Positions 62,306 to 64,000 of a DNA stretch of 64,000 bases are shown one piece after another. The stretch spans positions 1-64,000 of the forward strand of contig JAFQYM010000061.1 in NCBI GenBank assembly GCA_017406465.1. Reading direction: 5' to 3'. The translations under genes were made by a program, and so were the position numbers. Numbering within the stretch: the stretch's first letter is position 1; each line of letters begins with the position of its first letter. This DNA is from Kiritimatiellia bacterium. Its GTDB lineage: Bacteria; Verrucomicrobiota; Kiritimatiellia; RFP12; UBA1067. The notes beneath the pieces are model-generated. The model saw only the letters and a list, made by a program, of their open reading frames with translations, did not search any database and had not been told where the DNA came from.

Positions 62306-63356
62306 ATTCAATCACCTTTCCTGGGGCGTCCTCCTCGGACACCTTGCAGACTTGTTCACCCTTTACGTACAAAAGAAACTCGCCGTCGCCGCCGCAAAGC
62401 GCGACATCCGCGCCCTTCGCCTCGCCAGGACCGTTCACTGCGCAGCCCATGACGGCGACGCGCGGCAGCTTCACGCCGTCCTTCGCAAGCGTTTCGAGCG
62501 CGATCTCGACCTGCGAGGCGACATGCATCAAGTCGACTTTAGTGCGTCCGCAAGTGGGGCACGACGTTATCGCGGGACCCGGCTCCCTAAGGCCAAGCGC
62601 GCGAAGAATTTCCATCCCAACCCTGACTTCCTTCTCGGGTTTCGCGGTGAGCGACACCCTTATTGTGTCTCCGATCCCTTCGGAGAGAAGGATACCGAGC
62701 GCGACCGAGTTCCTGACAGCGCCGGGGATTAGCGTGCCCGCCTCGGTGACACCGACATGGAGCGGGCAGTCTGTCCTTTCCGCGAGAAGTCGGTAAGTCG
62801 CAAGCGTCTCGAGGACGTTAGACGCCTTGGCGGAAATTACGACATCGCGGAAGTCCTCGCCTTCAAGCAACTTCAGATGTCCGAGCGCAGAGCGCACAAG
62901 CGCCTCGGGAACGTCGATCTTCCCAGTATCGAGTTCTTCGCGCAAGCCCTTCTCAAGAGAACCGAGGTTAACGCCGATGCGGATCGGGACCTTCTTTTCC
63001 TTCGCCGCACGGGCGACTGCCTGAACCTTGTCGCGCGAGCCGATGTTGCCGGGATTGAGTCGAAGCGCGTCAGTTCCCGCCTCGATGGCGGCGAGTGCGC
63101 AGCGGTAGTCGAAGTGGATGTCGGCGACGAGTGGAATGGGCGATGACTTCTTCACCACGCCGAGAACTTTCGCCGCCTCGACGTCGGGAACAGTCAGGCG
63201 AAAGACATCGCAGCCAAGCGCCGCGCACGCGCGAACCTGCTCGACGATCGCCGCCGCATCGTGCGGATCGACGTTCGCCATGGTCTGGACGCTCACCGGC
63301 GCTCCACCGCCGATGGCGAGCGAGCCGACCTTAATTGCTCGTGTTGTCCGTCTCAT
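62286..63356 (-). CDS. ispG: 4-hydroxy-3-methylbut-2-enyl diphosphate synthase
   Basis: A 356-residue IspG of the MEP isoprenoid pathway, with a 4Fe-4S cluster. Start at MRRTTRAIKVGS. Marks: VSVQTMANVDPHDAAAIVEQ, PLVADIHFDYRCALAAIEAG, LRLNPGNIGSRDKV, PIRIGVNLGSLEKG, VTEAGTLIPGAVRNSVALGI, and the cluster Cys in TSCPTCGRTKVDLM and VMGCAVNGPGEAKGAD. It is the short bacterial form without the inserted domain of plant and chlamydial enzymes. It overlaps rseP upstream and the ligase downstream. Confidence 0.97.
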   Translation of the reverse strand: MRRTTRAIKVGSLAIGGGAPVSVQTMANVDPHDAAAIVEQVRACAALGCDVFRLTVPDVEAAKVLGVVKKSSPIPLVADIHFDYRCALAAIEAGTDALRLNPGNIGSRDKVQAVARAAKEKKVPIRIGVNLGSLEKGLREELDTGKIDVPEALVRSALGHLKLLEGEDFRDVVISAKASNVLETLATYRLLAERTDCPLHVGVTEAGTLIPGAVRNSVALGILLSEGIGDTIRVSLTAKPEKEVRVGMEILRALGLREPGPAITSCPTCGRTKVDLMHVASQVEIALETLAKDGVKLPRVAVMGCAVNGPGEAKGADVALCGGDGEFLLYVKGEQVCKVSEEDAPGKVIEYALSLR

Positions 63357-64000
63357 TCGTGACTGTCGTAACCGTATTCGTCTCTGCCGTCTCATCGGCC
63401 GGCGGCTTGTAGGTGTGGATGCGCCAGCTACGCTGCGCGTCGCGGAAGATGAGTATCGCCATCGCGCCGAGAAGAAGGACCATGAACGTCATGGAGAGCA
63501 TGGAGACAATCTTCTCGGGAACGCGCCTGCGGAAAAGAAACGCGAAAAGCGCAAACATGATTAGCCCGCCGTCGAGAACCGGTATCGGCAGGAGATTCAG
63601 TACCGCAAGGTTGACGTTGAGGTATCGCAAGAATCCCACGCCGTCCCAGAAATCGCGCCGCACCGACTTGTAGATGCTCTCGGCGATCATCTGCGGACCA
63701 CCAAGCGCATTCGCGGTGTTCTTGACCTCCTTGGGCGTGACAAGCCCCTTAAGGACACGGAAGATCGAACCGGCGTCCCAGGCAAGCTGCTTGAGCGGAT
63801 TTCTGTGGGGCATCCACCCCGCGGCAACCTCTTCCTTGGCAATGTGAGCGGCTTCAATGAAATACATGCCTGTAACGGGATCCCGTTCGGGCGTCACCTT
63901 GACCGTCCGCTCCACGCCGTCCTTGTCGCGCAACACGACATCCGTCTCGCGTCCGCCGACAATCTGGAACTCGACACGCATCTCAGTCCAGGTAGCTACA
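63331..64000 (-). CDS. rseP: RseP-like site-2 zinc metalloprotease, C-terminal part (cut by window edge)
   Basis: The C-terminal 220 or so residues of an M50 intramembrane protease; the frame is open to base 64000, so the HExxH half lies outside. Visible: end of a PDZ domain (WTEMRVEFQIVGGRETDVVL), the loop LGGPQMIAESIYKSV, the LDG motif LLPIPVLDGGLIMFALFAFL and a last membrane helix (MLSMTFMVLLLGAMAILIF). RseP cleaves anti-sigma factors and remnant signal peptides. The Thr/Asn-rich tail overlaps the ispG start. Confidence 0.93.
   Translation of the reverse strand, partial: VATWTEMRVEFQIVGGRETDVVLRDKDGVERTVKVTPERDPVTGMYFIEAAHIAKEEVAAGWMPHRNPLKQLAWDAGSIFRVLKGLVTPKEVKNTANALGGPQMIAESIYKSVRRDFWDGVGFLRYLNVNLAVLNLLPIPVLDGGLIMFALFAFLFRRRVPEKIVSMLSMTFMVLLLGAMAILIFRDAQRSWRIHTYKPPADETAETNTVTTVTNETDNTSN

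Overview
The window is about 59-60% GC by eye and densely coded. It looks like a chromosome segment of an anaerobic, Gram-negative member of the PVC superphylum, most likely a gut Kiritimatiellota or Lentisphaerota-type bacterium. This is inferred from the gene mix, not from a marker gene: secreted glycoside hydrolases next to XylR-type AraC regulators, a SUMF1-fold secreted protein, a pseudopilin operon, Kdo transferase, LL-diaminopimelate aminotransferase, IspG and reductive-dehalogenase-like Fe-S proteins. I found no rRNA, tRNA, CRISPR array or intact insertion sequence.

Layout. (1) 50-11986, plus strand: polysaccharide-degrading block. A GH2 enzyme and a PL8 lyase are followed, behind a good sigma-70 promoter at 5007-5036, by a six-gene operon: SUMF1-fold protein, small secreted protein, GH88 unsaturated glucuronyl hydrolase, GH99-like hydrolase, membrane coiled-coil protein and a XylR-type regulator. 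PL8 plus GH88 is the classical pair for glycosaminoglycan breakdown. (2) 11973-18895, minus strand: operon of a putative glycosidase, a sodium:solute symporter, two tandem QueG/RdhA-like Fe-S proteins and a U32-family protein. (3) 19019-26948, plus strand: secreted tyrosine phosphatase with a second XylR regulator, then a lectin-like secreted protein and a 1200-residue two-glycosidase protein. (4) 27028-31640, plus strand: aminotransferase, YdjY-like protein, RarA, then a TolA-like membrane protein with a leaderless-type promoter. (5) 31641-32875: repeats, a DnaJ-zinc-finger gene with a decayed 5' part, and hairpins. (6) 32876-42540, minus strand: guaB-lepB-Ser/Thr kinase-two GH29 fucosidases-fucI, closely spaced. 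(7) 42653-51233, minus strand: folD behind a gspG-H-I-J-K pseudopilin operon, a lipoprotein, a Kdo transferase fused to a lipoprotein-like domain, and a PglD-like acetyltransferase; a divergent sugar-phosphate transferase follows at 51287. (8) 51854-58216: a Cys-rich surface protein and partner, a NERD protein, and a secreted unknown with a long hairpin-rich leader. (9) 57961-64000, minus strand: second copy of the 248-bp repeat, then lipoprotein, dapL, O-antigen ligase, ispG and a truncated rseP.

The most unusual sequence is at 50-420. The extended N-terminus of the GH2 gene is built from two copies of DNA that closely match group II intron domain V and a possible domain VI. A deleted version of the same leader supplies the signal peptide of the neighbouring PL8 gene. 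Other points are a GH95 N-terminal fragment grafted onto GH88, a signal peptidase with Arg at the catalytic Lys position, the Kdo-transferase/lipoprotein fusion, a 248-bp repeat placed just after two stop codons 26 kb apart, and the tandem QueG/RdhA-like operon.

Working model: the cell degrades host or plant glycans carrying uronic acid and fucose, imports the products, and runs each module under its own XylR-type sensor. The minus-strand housekeeping genes maintain its lipid A-containing envelope and secretion apparatus.
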